A stretch of DNA of 12,480 bases from Actinomycetota bacterium (GCA_018268695.1 JAFDWD010001129.1:1-12480), one strand, 5' to 3'. Shown: positions 1 to 7,218, counted from the stretch's first letter. Numbers and translations are program-made. The notes: generated from the sequence alone by a model not told the origin.

Positions 1-607
1 CGGCGAAGCGCAGCAGCTCTTTGGCGGCGTGCCGCAGGAAGGCGCGCGCCTCGGCTCCGAAGACGCCCCGGTGACGGTCCAGGTCTTCGGCGACGAGCAG
101 AGCTCCCTCTGCCGCGAAGGCTTCCGCTCGACGATCCCGGAACTGACCGAAAAGTACGCCCGCCCGGGCTCGGTCAAGTTCCTCTACCGCCACTACTCGA
201 ACTCCGAAAACGAAATCGAGTACGGCTTCTACGGGACCGAAGCGGCCGCTGAACAGGGCTACGGCTGGCAGTACGCCTTCCTCTTCTACAAAAACCAGGA
301 CGAAGCCGACCGCTTCGGCGTCAGCGAAGCGGAAAACAAACGCTCCGGCCTGCGGGAAAACTTCCTCGACTCGCTCGCCGGCGGGGTCGAGGAACTCGAA
401 GACGCCGAATGGCAGGAAGCCTTCGATCAGGGCCGCGAACCTGGCAGCCCGATGACGGCGAGTCTCGAAGCCCAGCAGGAACTGGGCTCCAAGCTGGGCA
501 TCCGCTATGGCGTCGCGATGGTGATCGAGGGCCCGAAGGGCAGCGAGACGCTGCAGGAAAACCCGAGCCTGGAAGAAGTCGAAGCGGCGATCGAAAAGGT
601 CGAATAG
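1..607 (+). CDS. DsbA/thioredoxin-fold protein with degenerate active site, 5'-truncated by window edge
   Basis: The reading frame is open from base 2 and reads GEAQQLFGGVPQEGARLGSE before the core fold, so the true start, probably with a signal peptide or membrane anchor, lies upstream; the GTG at 29 is unlikely to be the start. The pattern 'G-P-E-G-x-LG-x-x-x-APVTV-x-x-F-x-D' followed by a long helical insert is typical of the DsbA-like Thioredoxin_4 family. In active members the next residues are DLQCPYC; here they read DEQSSLC (about bases 95-115), so the nucleophilic first Cys is Ser while the second Cys remains. The cis-Pro loop, normally GTPTF, reads GVAMV near base 521, so the Pro is also gone. 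I infer a non-redox or altered-redox extracytoplasmic protein. It converges on the hydrolase gene with a 5-base gap. Glu codons are 26 GAA to 5 GAG by hand count, unlike most neighbours. Family is fairly sure; function is unknown. Confidence 0.8.
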   Translation, partial: GEAQQLFGGVPQEGARLGSEDAPVTVQVFGDEQSSLCREGFRSTIPELTEKYARPGSVKFLYRHYSNSENEIEYGFYGTEAAAEQGYGWQYAFLFYKNQDEADRFGVSEAENKRSGLRENFLDSLAGGVEELEDAEWQEAFDQGREPGSPMTASLEAQQELGSKLGIRYGVAMVIEGPKGSETLQENPSLEEVEAAIEKVE

Positions 608-620
608 GGCCGTCAGGCCC
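607..620. terminator. Short hairpin spanning two convergent stop codons
   Basis: GGGCC, loop GTCA, GGCCC. The hairpin covers the end of the thioredoxin-fold gene stop and the stop of the opposing hydrolase gene. The 5-bp stem has no T-run on either side, so a bidirectional terminator role is possible but weakly supported. Confidence 0.25.
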
Positions 621-1380
621 GGAGGAACTCGACCAGCGCCTCGGCGAACTCGGGCGAGCGGGGGGCGGTGATGTGGTCGCCTGGGACCCGCTTGATCGTC
701 GCCCGCGGGATCGCCTCGGCGAGATCCTCGACCGAGCCACGGGCCTCGTCCTCTTCCTCGCCGAAGAGCAGGAGCACCGGCGCCTCGATCTCACCCAGGG
801 CCTCGATCGGGGTGTCGACGAAGGTGTCGAGGATGCGCCGGAGGGCGACCCTGTCGGCTCCGATCCGGTCGAGATAGGCGTCCGTGCGTCCGGCCGCGGT
901 CCCGGGCTGTGCCGACCCTGGGTCGGCGAGCATCGTGTGGTGCTGGCGCCCACGACCCGTCATGTGGATGATCGGCTCCAGGCCCGTGCCGCCGATCACC
1001 ACGCGCCCGGGACGGGCGCCACGGACCACCATCCGCGCGACCATGACGCTGCCCATCGAGTAGCCGACGAGGTCGGGATCCTCGAGCCCGAGATGGTCGA
1101 CCAGGGCGAAGCCGTCGTCGACGAGGATGTCGAGCCGGTAGGCGGCGGCGTCGCTCGGCGCGCTCCCGCCGTGCCCGCGCATGTCGGGCATCACCGCTCT
1201 CCGACCCGCGGCCGCGAGCCGCTCGGCGATGCCCGTGCGAACCCAGGCCTCGTGCGCGGTCATCAGATAGCCGTGCAGGAGGACGACCGCCGGACCCTCA
1301 CCGAGCTCCACATAGGAGAGCGGCGCGCCGTCCGTGGCCTCGAACGTCTGGATCGGGAGCTCCTGCACCCCTGAAGTCAT
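613..1380 (-). CDS. Alpha/beta hydrolase
   Basis: A 255-residue alpha/beta-hydrolase fold enzyme, probably cytoplasmic as no signal peptide is seen. The oxyanion-loop motif LLHGY is at residues 34-38, the nucleophile elbow GYSMG at 106-110 (Ser108), an acid-rich loop LLLFGEEED at 203-211 probably holds the triad acid, and the catalytic His is His236 in PGDHI. The family hydrolyses esters, lactones, amides, epoxides or C-C bonds; the substrate cannot be read from sequence. The start is the ATG at 1380 (MTSGVQELPIQ). A longer open frame reaches 1476, but its extra 32 residues are Arg-rich, unlike the family, and run through the operator. No good ribosome site precedes 1380. The gene is divergent from the importer operon, with operator site 1 about 90 bases upstream, so it may be co-regulated; that is inference. 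Confidence 0.85.
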   Translation of the reverse strand: MTSGVQELPIQTFEATDGAPLSYVELGEGPAVVLLHGYLMTAHEAWVRTGIAERLAAAGRRAVMPDMRGHGGSAPSDAAAYRLDILVDDGFALVDHLGLEDPDLVGYSMGSVMVARMVVRGARPGRVVIGGTGLEPIIHMTGRGRQHHTMLADPGSAQPGTAAGRTDAYLDRIGADRVALRRILDTFVDTPIEALGEIEAPVLLLFGEEEDEARGSVEDLAEAIPRATIKRVPGDHITAPRSPEFAEALVEFLRA

Positions 1381-1456
1381 AGCGGCCGCGGGCCGTCTCC
1401 ATCGCTGTCGTTTGCGACGGATTCGCGCCGGCTCGTGGCTTCGTGTGCACCACGGC

Positions 1457-1486
1457 TTGACATCCGACCATAACAAATGTTATACA
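1457..1486 (+). promoter_or_regulatory. Sigma70-type promoter of the importer operon
   Basis: A perfect -35 TTGACA lies at 1457-1462. After an 18-base spacer comes an extended -10, TG-T-TATACA (TG at 1478-1479, hexamer 1481-1486). The predicted transcription start is near 1493, giving a leader of about 48 bases. Operator site 1 fills the spacer and overlaps the -10, the classic arrangement for repression by blocking RNA polymerase. Confidence 0.75.
1470..1483. promoter_or_regulatory. Operator site 1 of the putative TetR regulon
   Basis: ATAACA-AA-TGTTAT, a perfect 6-bp-arm palindrome with a 2-base centre. It is the exact reverse complement of site 3, and matches site 2 outside the two centre bases. 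It lies between -35 and -10 of the importer promoter and also faces the divergent hydrolase gene. Assignment to the TetR protein at 5237-5860 is inferred from the shared site in that gene's own upstream region. Confidence 0.8.
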
Positions 1487-1527
1487 CCCGATCCACCAAT
1501 CGGGTCGCCTGAGGCGATGTTCGGTCC

Positions 1528-1536
1528 AAGGAGGAG
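1528..1536 (+). promoter_or_regulatory. Strong ribosome binding site that sets the binding-protein start
   Basis: AAGGAGGAG sits with its AGGAGG core six bases before ATG 1541 and selects this start over the in-frame ATG at 1517. Confidence 0.85.
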
Positions 1537-1540
1537 ACAG

Positions 1541-2710
1541 ATGCGCAAGTTCGTCACCGGGTCAGTGCTGCTGGTCGTGCTTATGGCGGCTACCGCCTTG
1601 GCCGGATGCGGCAGTACCGGGAGCGGGGCGACGACTCGGTCCGGTGATGGCCAAAGTGCCGCCGTGCAGGCCGCCAAGGCGCAGTCCGCGAAGTTGCTGA
1701 AGGGGACCTACGAGAGTCCTCCGAGCACGGCGCCCGCTCCGCCGAGCGGCAAAAGCGTCTGGTTCCTCTCCTGCAGCCAGGCCGTGAGTCTTTGCGCCGA
1801 AGCGGGAGCCGCGGTGAAGGAAGCGGGTTCACTCGTGGGTTGGAAGACCACCATCTTCGACACCAGGTCGGAACCGAACCTGATGGCCGAAGGGGTCAGG
1901 CAGGCGATCACTGCGAAGGTCGACGCGATCGTGCTCTACGCGCAGCCGTGCTCGACTGGCAAGCAGCCGCTCGAGGAGGCCAAGGCGGCGGGGATCAAGA
2001 TCATCGGGGTCGAGTCCTACGACTGCAATCAGACGACCTCGGGAGCGGTCGAAACGACGAGTGAACCGCCGTTGTTCGACGGACAGGTCACCTACGTGGA
2101 CGGCGATTACGCCCACTACATCGTCGACTACGCCCGCGGCCAGGCGAATTGGCTGATCGACAAGACCGACGGCAGCGGCGAAATCGTGTCGTTCATCCAG
2201 ACCGATTCGCCGCTCCTTTCCCAGTACAACGATGCCTACAAGGCTCAGATCGCACGGTGCCCGGAATGCACGCTGAAAGAAGTGGCGTTCGGGTTCGCGG
2301 ACTACGGCCCCGAACTCCAGCAGAAGGCCCAGCAGGCGCTGCTCAGCGCACCGAACGCGACCGGCGTGATGATTCCCTACGACGCGATCACCACCTCCGG
2401 GGTCGGGGCGGCGCTCGAATCTTCCGGGAAGGAAGGCCAACTCGCGATCATCGGCGGCGAGGGTGAGCCGGCGAACATGGCCTTGGTGCGGGCCGGCCGC
2501 CAGCAGGACGCCGGGATCGGGTTGGCGCCGGCCTGGGAGGGCTGGTCCGCGGTCGACGGCCTCATCCGCATCTTCGACGGCCAGGAACCGGTCGACTCGG
2601 GGATCGGCCTTCAGATCTACGAAAAAGGCCACAACGCCCCGCCGCAGGGAGGTTACGTCCCGCCGATCGACTTCAAGGCCGCCTATCGCAAGGCCTGGGG
2701 TGTCGGCTGA
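1541..2710 (+). CDS. ABC importer substrate-binding lipoprotein (ribose/CUT2-type)
   Basis: A 389-residue binding protein. A short basic N-terminus and hydrophobic segment end in the lipobox LAGC, so Cys23 should be lipidated and the protein anchored outside the membrane. A Ser/Thr/Gly/Ala-rich linker reaches about residue 70, then a two-lobe periplasmic-binding fold of the RbsB-like (Peripla_BP_4) kind: KSVWFLSC opens strand 1, VDAIVLYAQ and GIKIIGVES are typical strands, and LAIIGGEGEP matches the second-lobe G-x-D/E loop. Six Cys occur in the mature domain (78, 85, 137, 162, 240, 243), unusual for ribose-type proteins and suggesting disulfides. The start is set by AGGAGG six bases before ATG 1541; an in-frame ATG at 1517 lacks such a site. 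First gene of a tight operon; its stop overlaps the next start by one base. Ligand unknown. Confidence 0.9.
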   Translation: MRKFVTGSVLLVVLMAATALAGCGSTGSGATTRSGDGQSAAVQAAKAQSAKLLKGTYESPPSTAPAPPSGKSVWFLSCSQAVSLCAEAGAAVKEAGSLVGWKTTIFDTRSEPNLMAEGVRQAITAKVDAIVLYAQPCSTGKQPLEEAKAAGIKIIGVESYDCNQTTSGAVETTSEPPLFDGQVTYVDGDYAHYIVDYARGQANWLIDKTDGSGEIVSFIQTDSPLLSQYNDAYKAQIARCPECTLKEVAFGFADYGPELQQKAQQALLSAPNATGVMIPYDAITTSGVGAALESSGKEGQLAIIGGEGEPANMALVRAGRQQDAGIGLAPAWEGWSAVDGLIRIFDGQEPVDSGIGLQIYEKGHNAPPQGGYVPPIDFKAAYRKAWGVG

Positions 2711-4218
2711 TGTCCGTGGTCGAGCTCAAGGAAGTGTCGAAGCGCTTTCCAGGCACGCTGGCGCTGGACCGGTTGGACCTGGTGGTGCGGAGGGGAGAGG
2801 TCCACGCTCTGCTCGGAGGCAACGGGTCGGGGAAGTCGACCCTGATCAAGGCCTTGGCGGGAGTCCAGCCCGCCGATTCGGGCGTCTTTCGGATCGGCGG
2901 CCGGACCTTCGATGCCGGCGACTTCACCCCGGCGGCGGCGAAGAAGGAGGGGCTTCACTTCGTCCATCAGCAGCCCTCGATATTCCCCGACCTGACGGTC
3001 GGCGAGAACCTCGCGATCGGGAGCACGTTCGTCCGCACCGCCTACGGGCGGATCCGCTGGCGCGCGGAGCGCCGGCGGGCCGCGCAGATTCTCGAGCGCT
3101 TCGGGATCGATGCGGACCCTGGGCAGATCGCGGGTGAGCTGAGCCCGGTGGTGAGGACGATGGTCGAGATCGCCCGCGCGCTGCAGGACTACACCGAGGG
3201 GTCGGGCGGCGTCCTCGTCCTCGACGAGCCGACGGCGGCCCTCCCGGCGCCCGATGCGGAGCACCTCCTCGCGGCCATACGCCGGTACGCGGACGAAGGC
3301 CAGACCATCGTCTTCGTCTCGCACCGCCTCGAGGAGGTGCTGCAGGTGGCCGACCGGGCCACGGTCCTCCGGGACGGCCGGATCGCCGGTGAGTTGGTCG
3401 GCGACGAGATCCGCCACGACCCGCTGGTCGAGCTGATCGCCGGCAAGGCCCTGCAGCAGGCCTCGCATCCGCCGGCGCGCGACAGCGGGGAATCGCGACT
3501 GCGCGTGGTCGGTCTGTCGGGGGGCCCGATCAGGCGGGTCGACCTGGAGCTCGGCGCCGGCGAGGTGGTCGGCCTGGCCGGGATCGTGGGATCGGGACGG
3601 ACCTCGCTGCTGAAGATGCTCTTCGGTGTCCTCCCCCCGAGGGCCGACGAGATCGTCGTCGACGGTGCCGCGGTCGAATTCTCCTCGCCGGGCCAGGCGA
3701 TGGCGCACGGCATCGCCTACGTCCCCGAGGATCGCACCCTGTCGGCGTTTCCGGACATGAGCTTGACCGAGAACGTCTGCCTCGCCGACCTCGGCCATTA
3801 CTGGAGGAAGGGTCGACTGCACCATGCCGGTGAGCGCAGGGATACCGCCCAACTGATGGACAGCTTCATGATCAGGGCGTCATCGCCCGGGGTGCCGTTG
3901 GCGTCGCTCTCCGGCGGCAACCAGCAGAAGGCGATCCTTGCCCGCTGGCTGCGTCGCAAGCCGCGTCTGCTGTTGCTCGACGAGCCGACCCAAGGCGTCG
4001 ACGTCGGCGCACGGGCGGAGATCCACGACCTGATCAGAGAGGCGGCGACCCAAGGCGCGGCGGTGCTTGCCGCCTCCTCGGATTTCGAAGAGCTGACCGA
4101 ACTCTGCGACCGGATCCTGGTCCTCGCCCACGGAACGGTGACCGCCGAGCTCGTCGGGCCCGGCGTCGATCCCGATTCCTTGGCCCGGGTGGCCCTCGCC
4201 CCCGAGGTCGCGCGATGA
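2710..4218 (+). CDS. ABC importer double-ATPase subunit (RbsA/MglA/XylG type)
   Basis: A 502-residue protein with two fused nucleotide-binding domains, the energy unit of a CUT2-type importer. Domain 1: Walker A GGNGSGKST at 36-44, Q-loop HQQPS at 86-90, Walker B VLVLDEP at 168-174, switch His205. Its signature reads LSPVV at 144-148 instead of LSGGQ-like. Domain 2: Walker A GIVGSGRTS at 291-299 with Arg where Lys is usual (common in the second half of this family), VPEDR at 338-342, intact signature LSGGNQQK at 400-407, Walker B RLLLLDEP at 419-426, and SSDFEEL where the switch His would be. So each half is partly degenerate in a complementary way. The start overlaps the previous stop (TGATG) and the stop overlaps the permease start (ATGA), indicating translational coupling. 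Substrate unknown. Confidence 0.93.
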   Translation: MSVVELKEVSKRFPGTLALDRLDLVVRRGEVHALLGGNGSGKSTLIKALAGVQPADSGVFRIGGRTFDAGDFTPAAAKKEGLHFVHQQPSIFPDLTVGENLAIGSTFVRTAYGRIRWRAERRRAAQILERFGIDADPGQIAGELSPVVRTMVEIARALQDYTEGSGGVLVLDEPTAALPAPDAEHLLAAIRRYADEGQTIVFVSHRLEEVLQVADRATVLRDGRIAGELVGDEIRHDPLVELIAGKALQQASHPPARDSGESRLRVVGLSGGPIRRVDLELGAGEVVGLAGIVGSGRTSLLKMLFGVLPPRADEIVVDGAAVEFSSPGQAMAHGIAYVPEDRTLSAFPDMSLTENVCLADLGHYWRKGRLHHAGERRDTAQLMDSFMIRASSPGVPLASLSGGNQQKAILARWLRRKPRLLLLDEPTQGVDVGARAEIHDLIREAATQGAAVLAASSDFEELTELCDRILVLAHGTVTAELVGPGVDPDSLARVALAPEVAR

Positions 4219-5240
4219 GCCCGCTTGCAGCCCATGCGCCGAACGAATCGCGGCCCGCAGGGCCGAAGGCCGGCGGCTCGAAGCTCTCGCGCACGGCGGT
4301 CCATTACGCGGAGGCGGCGGCTCTGCCCCTCGGGATGGTCGTGATCGCGCTCTTCTTCAGCTTATATCCGGTGACGTCGGCCACCTATCCGACGGCGGCG
4401 AATTTCCAGGCGACGGCGGGCAACCAGAGCGTCCTCGCGATCCTCACCATCGCCGCGATGATCCCGCTCTGCGCGGGGGAGTTCGACCTCTCGGTCGGGG
4501 CCACCCTCAGCCTGGGCGCCGTGTTCGCCGGCAGCGCGATGCAGAGCGGGACCCCACTCGCCCTTGCGATCCTCCTGGCGGTCGGGATCGGCGCGGTGGT
4601 GGGTGTGGCGAACGGGCTCCTGATCACCCGCCTGCGCGTCAACTCGGTGATCGCGACCCTCGGCACGGCGATCATCATCGAAGGCATCATCCAGGCGAAG
4701 AGCCACGGGCAGAGCATCGTCGAAGGGATTCCGTCGGGACTGGCGACCTTCGGCGGCGGGAACACCGCGGGCATCCCGAACACGGTCTTCGTGATGGCGG
4801 CGATCGCCCTGCTCGCCTACTACCTGCTCGTGCACACGCCGTTCGGCGTCCGCCTCTACGCGATGGGTTCGAATCCGGAGGGCGCGAAGCTGATCGGTGT
4901 CAACACCAGGAGGACCCTGGTCTCGAGCTTCGTCCTGGCCGGCGTCCTCGCCGGGGCGGCGGCGATCCTCCAGATCTCCCGGTCCGGCAGCGCCGATCCC
5001 GCCGTCGGGGCGAAGCTGACGCTTCCGGCACTCGCGGCGGCGTTCCTCAGCGCCGCCTCGATCAAGCCGGGGCGCTTCAATGTCGGCGGAGCCATCGTGG
5101 CGATCTTCTTCCTCGCCGCGTTGAACAGCGGCCTCAACCTGAGCGGAGCCGAAACCTACGTCAACGATCTGGTTAACGGAACCGCATTGATCTGCGGGGT
5201 CGCGCTCGCCGGATTCCTCGGCCGGGCGCGGGCGCGTTAG
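4215..5240 (+). CDS. ABC importer permease (RbsC/BPD_transp_2 family)
   Basis: A 341-residue polytopic inner-membrane protein. After a polar N-terminus of about 30 residues come repeated hydrophobic segments (roughly 35-52, 72-86, 98-108, 114-136, 145-160, 190-206, 236-252, 266-281, 291-305, 324-336). GEFDLSVG at 88-95 matches the GxxDLSVG hallmark of ribose/xylose permeases, and LYAMGSNPEGAKLIGVN at 214-230 is the cytoplasmic loop that contacts the ATPase. It would form a homodimer with the double-ATPase, fed by the lipoprotein. The start ATG overlaps the ATPase stop as ATGA. Last gene of the operon; its stop overlaps the convergent tetR stop, leaving no intergenic DNA. Confidence 0.92.
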   Translation: MSPLAAHAPNESRPAGPKAGGSKLSRTAVHYAEAAALPLGMVVIALFFSLYPVTSATYPTAANFQATAGNQSVLAILTIAAMIPLCAGEFDLSVGATLSLGAVFAGSAMQSGTPLALAILLAVGIGAVVGVANGLLITRLRVNSVIATLGTAIIIEGIIQAKSHGQSIVEGIPSGLATFGGGNTAGIPNTVFVMAAIALLAYYLLVHTPFGVRLYAMGSNPEGAKLIGVNTRRTLVSSFVLAGVLAGAAAILQISRSGSADPAVGAKLTLPALAAAFLSAASIKPGRFNVGGAIVAIFFLAALNSGLNLSGAETYVNDLVNGTALICGVALAGFLGRARAR

Positions 5241-5247
5241 GAGCGCC
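5231..5247. terminator. Small hairpin across the permease/tetR convergent stops
   Basis: GGCGC, seven-base loop GTTAGGA, GCGCC. The loop contains both stop codons. The stem is only 5 bp and no T-run follows, so this is only a candidate bidirectional terminator, resembling the one at 607-620. Confidence 0.22.
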
Positions 5248-5860
5248 TTCGCCTTGGGCCGCCGGCGGCAAGTAGCTCGCGAAACTCGCTGAACCGCTTC
5301 CGCAGTGCGGCCGTCGTGCGATCGACGTCGCCGGTCGTGACCAGGTCGAGCTGCAGGCCCGCGGCCAAGGCGACCAGCTCGGTGGCTTCGATCAGCGCTT
5401 CCGATTTGCTGAAGCCCGCGTCCCTGAGGGCGGAGACGTAGATCTGGTGCCAGTCATGGAACGCCGTGGTGGCGAGCGCGTTGTCGGAGTCGGGCTTGCG
5501 ACCCTCCTGCAGGAGCACCTCCATATCGAGGCGCAGCAGGTCCTTGTTCTCGACGCACCAGTCCCAGTAGATGTTGATGTCGGGCGGTTCGTCGCTCGCC
5601 ATCGAGGATTCCGCCACCTCTTTCTGGCGCCGTTCGATCTCCGCCACGACCCGGCCCAGCAGCTGCTCGCGGGTGCCGAAGTGGTACACGAGCGGATAGG
5701 TGCTGATCCCCAGTGCCTGGGCGAGCGAGCGGAAGGTGGCATCGCCGATCCCGTGCGCCGCCAGGTGCCGGATCACACCATCGAGCAGGTCTGACTCTCG
5801 GTCCGAAGGCGTCTCGCGCTCCATCTTGCTCCCGCGTCTCTCGCCGTCTGCCCGACCCAT
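5237..5860 (-). CDS. TetR-family transcriptional regulator
   Basis: A 207-residue regulator. The N-terminal DNA-binding domain has a helix-turn-helix at about 41-60 (ATFRSLAQALGISTYPLVYH), followed by the typical F-G-T-R-E-Q-LL stretch joining helix 4. The C-terminal about 130 residues are helical and would bind an inducer and dimerise; they are too diverged to name a subfamily. An alternative start is ATG at 5824 (MERETPSDRES), preceded by GGGAG four bases upstream and perhaps the real one; the first 12 residues are not conserved-looking. It lies between the importer operon and the divergent M24 gene, and operator site 2 lies in its own upstream region, so autoregulation and control of the neighbours are likely. 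Repressor rather than activator is inferred from sites overlapping -10 elements. Confidence 0.92.
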   Translation of the reverse strand: MGRADGERRGSKMERETPSDRESDLLDGVIRHLAAHGIGDATFRSLAQALGISTYPLVYHFGTREQLLGRVVAEIERRQKEVAESSMASDEPPDINIYWDWCVENKDLLRLDMEVLLQEGRKPDSDNALATTAFHDWHQIYVSALRDAGFSKSEALIEATELVALAAGLQLDLVTTGDVDRTTAALRKRFSEFRELLAAGGPRRRRS

Positions 5861-5908
5861 GTGCGAGACACCCTAGCGGCGCCCGCGGGAGTATTAGATC
5901 GAGCATAC

Positions 5909-5922
5909 ATAACAGTTGTTAT
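5909..5922. promoter_or_regulatory. Operator site 2 of the putative TetR regulon
   Basis: ATAACA-GT-TGTTAT, same perfect arms as sites 1 and 3 with a different two-base centre. It is in the 100-base divergent gap between tetR and the M24 gene, about 50 bases from each start, so one repressor dimer could block both promoters. Confidence 0.82.
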
Positions 5923-5925
5923 AGT
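5917..5925 (+). promoter_or_regulatory. Extended -10 promoter of the M24 gene
   Basis: TG-T-TATAGT; the TG and first bases of the hexamer are the right half of operator site 2, exactly as at site 1. No convincing -35 is seen, which extended -10 promoters can tolerate. The predicted start is near 5932, leaving a leader of about 29 bases. Confidence 0.6.
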
Positions 5926-5947
5926 CGCAGTCTCGGTCCCAGACCCT

Positions 5948-5954
5948 AGGAGGG
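5948..5954 (+). promoter_or_regulatory. Ribosome binding site that decides the M24 start
   Basis: AGGAGGG lies six bases before ATG 5961 but directly touches the in-frame ATG at 5955, so initiation should be at 5961. Confidence 0.8.
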
Positions 5955-5960
5955 ATGACC

Positions 5961-7211
5961 ATGTCAGCCACCGCACAGACGCAGCCAGGCCTGCCGTTTT
6001 CGCTTTCCGAGTACCACGCTCGCTGGACGGCCGTCGCGACGGAGATCAAGGATCGCGGCCTCTCCGGCGCGGTCGTCTGGCAGCGAAGCGGCGGCTCCTA
6101 CGATCGCGCCGGCGACGTCCACTGGCTGACCAACTACGCGACCTCGGCATCCGGGCAGGAGCCGTGGCGTCCGGGATGGCCGATGGGTAAAGCGTTCGCG
6201 GCGCTCGTCTTCCACGGCAGCGGCGAGCCGGAGCTTCATACCAGCGAACCGATCGAGACCATCGACGCCGGTCAGGTCGCCTGCGGCCAGATCCATTCTC
6301 ACTTCAACCTGATGGAGGGAGTAGGCAAGCGCCTCGAGGAGCTGCGCCTCGAAGGCCCGGTCGGGCAGGTCGGCGAAGACATCCTGCCGGTGCTGTTCCA
6401 TCGCCATCTGGTGGCCGCCTCCCCCTCGGTCGAGTTCATCGCCGCGGACGAGCTGGTCAGTCGCTGCCAGAGGATCAAGTCGGAGAGCGAGCGCGAGGTG
6501 TATCGCGAGGCGGGGGCCATCAGCTCCGAGGCGCTGACGGCCGTGATGGAGGGTCTCATCGCCGGGGAGCCCGGGGCGGTGGCGGCGTCGAAGGGCGCCG
6601 CCCGGATCGTCGCCTCGGGCGGAGGGATCCAGCGGGTCTGCGTCGGCTATGGCGCGCAGAGCGAGACGGTGATGTGGACCAACAATCTCTACGGCTATGA
6701 CGCCGGCGCCCCGACCACCGGAGAAGTGGTTCGCGGCTGGGTCTACGGGCCCATCCTGCACGGCTACTGGCTCGACCCCGGCCGCACCGCGGTGTGCGGA
6801 AACAATCCCACTGCCGCCCAACGCCGACTGATCGAGTCGACCGCCGAGGTCGTCGAGGGCATCGTCGACGCGATCCGGCCGGGGGTCACGCCGAGGGAGG
6901 TGGGTCAGGCGGGCGATCGGCTGATCCGCGCCACGGGCTATGACAGCGAGACGGGGCCTGGTGCGCTTTGGGAGCTGTACGGCCACGGCCTCGGGAGCTT
7001 CTTCACCGAACCGGTCATCCCCGCCCGCCTCGCCCCGGACCTCGGAGCGGATTTCGACGAAGTGGACCTACCTCTCGCGGAGGGTATGGCGATCACCGTC
7101 GAGGTATTCCTCAACGACGAGGGTGTCGGTACGGCCACGTTCGAGCAGATCATGCTGGTGTCGAGCTCGGGTACGGAGATGCTGACCTCCACGCCGCTGA
7201 TCTTCTGGTAG
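5961..7211 (+). CDS. M24 family (prolidase/creatinase-fold) hydrolase with one metal ligand replaced
   Basis: A 416-residue protein with a creatinase-type N-terminal domain (about 15-165) and a C-terminal pita-bread catalytic domain (about 175-416). M24 metalloenzymes bind two metals through Asp, Asp, His, Glu, Glu. Here four are in place: Asp272 in LDPGRT, His342 in GHGLG, Glu381 in EGMAITVE, Glu395 in ATFEQIML. The first, in the usual D-x-G-x4-GY stretch, is Val261 (VYGPILHGYW). The protein could be a single-metal or metal-free hydrolase (creatinase itself is metal-free in this fold) or a diverged Xaa-Pro peptidase. No signal peptide, so probably cytoplasmic, acting on a compound imported by the ABC system. 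Driven from a promoter overlapping operator 2, and followed 68 bases later by the amidase, possibly co-transcribed. Exact reaction unknown. Confidence 0.88.
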   Translation: MSATAQTQPGLPFSLSEYHARWTAVATEIKDRGLSGAVVWQRSGGSYDRAGDVHWLTNYATSASGQEPWRPGWPMGKAFAALVFHGSGEPELHTSEPIETIDAGQVACGQIHSHFNLMEGVGKRLEELRLEGPVGQVGEDILPVLFHRHLVAASPSVEFIAADELVSRCQRIKSESEREVYREAGAISSEALTAVMEGLIAGEPGAVAASKGAARIVASGGGIQRVCVGYGAQSETVMWTNNLYGYDAGAPTTGEVVRGWVYGPILHGYWLDPGRTAVCGNNPTAAQRRLIESTAEVVEGIVDAIRPGVTPREVGQAGDRLIRATGYDSETGPGALWELYGHGLGSFFTEPVIPARLAPDLGADFDEVDLPLAEGMAITVEVFLNDEGVGTATFEQIMLVSSSGTEMLTSTPLIFW

Positions 7212-7218
7212 TCACAAA

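Noticed and set aside
1381..1476. N-terminal extension of the alpha/beta hydrolase
   Set aside because: The extra 32 residues are Arg-rich, not part of the fold, and the TTG start falls inside operator site 1.
1829..2632. Antisense open frame of 267 residues opposite the binding-protein gene
   Set aside because: Shadow of a gene with a clear lipobox, ribosome site and binding-protein fold.
2683..3852. Long antisense open frame (389 residues) opposite the ABC ATPase
   Set aside because: The plus frame has Walker and signature motifs of a known family; the antisense product is a low-complexity Arg/Asp/Gly/His-rich shadow caused by high GC.
5964..6986. Antisense open frame of 340 residues opposite the M24 gene
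   Set aside because: No recognisable domain, Arg/Asp/His/Gly-rich composition, and it lies fully inside a well-supported gene.
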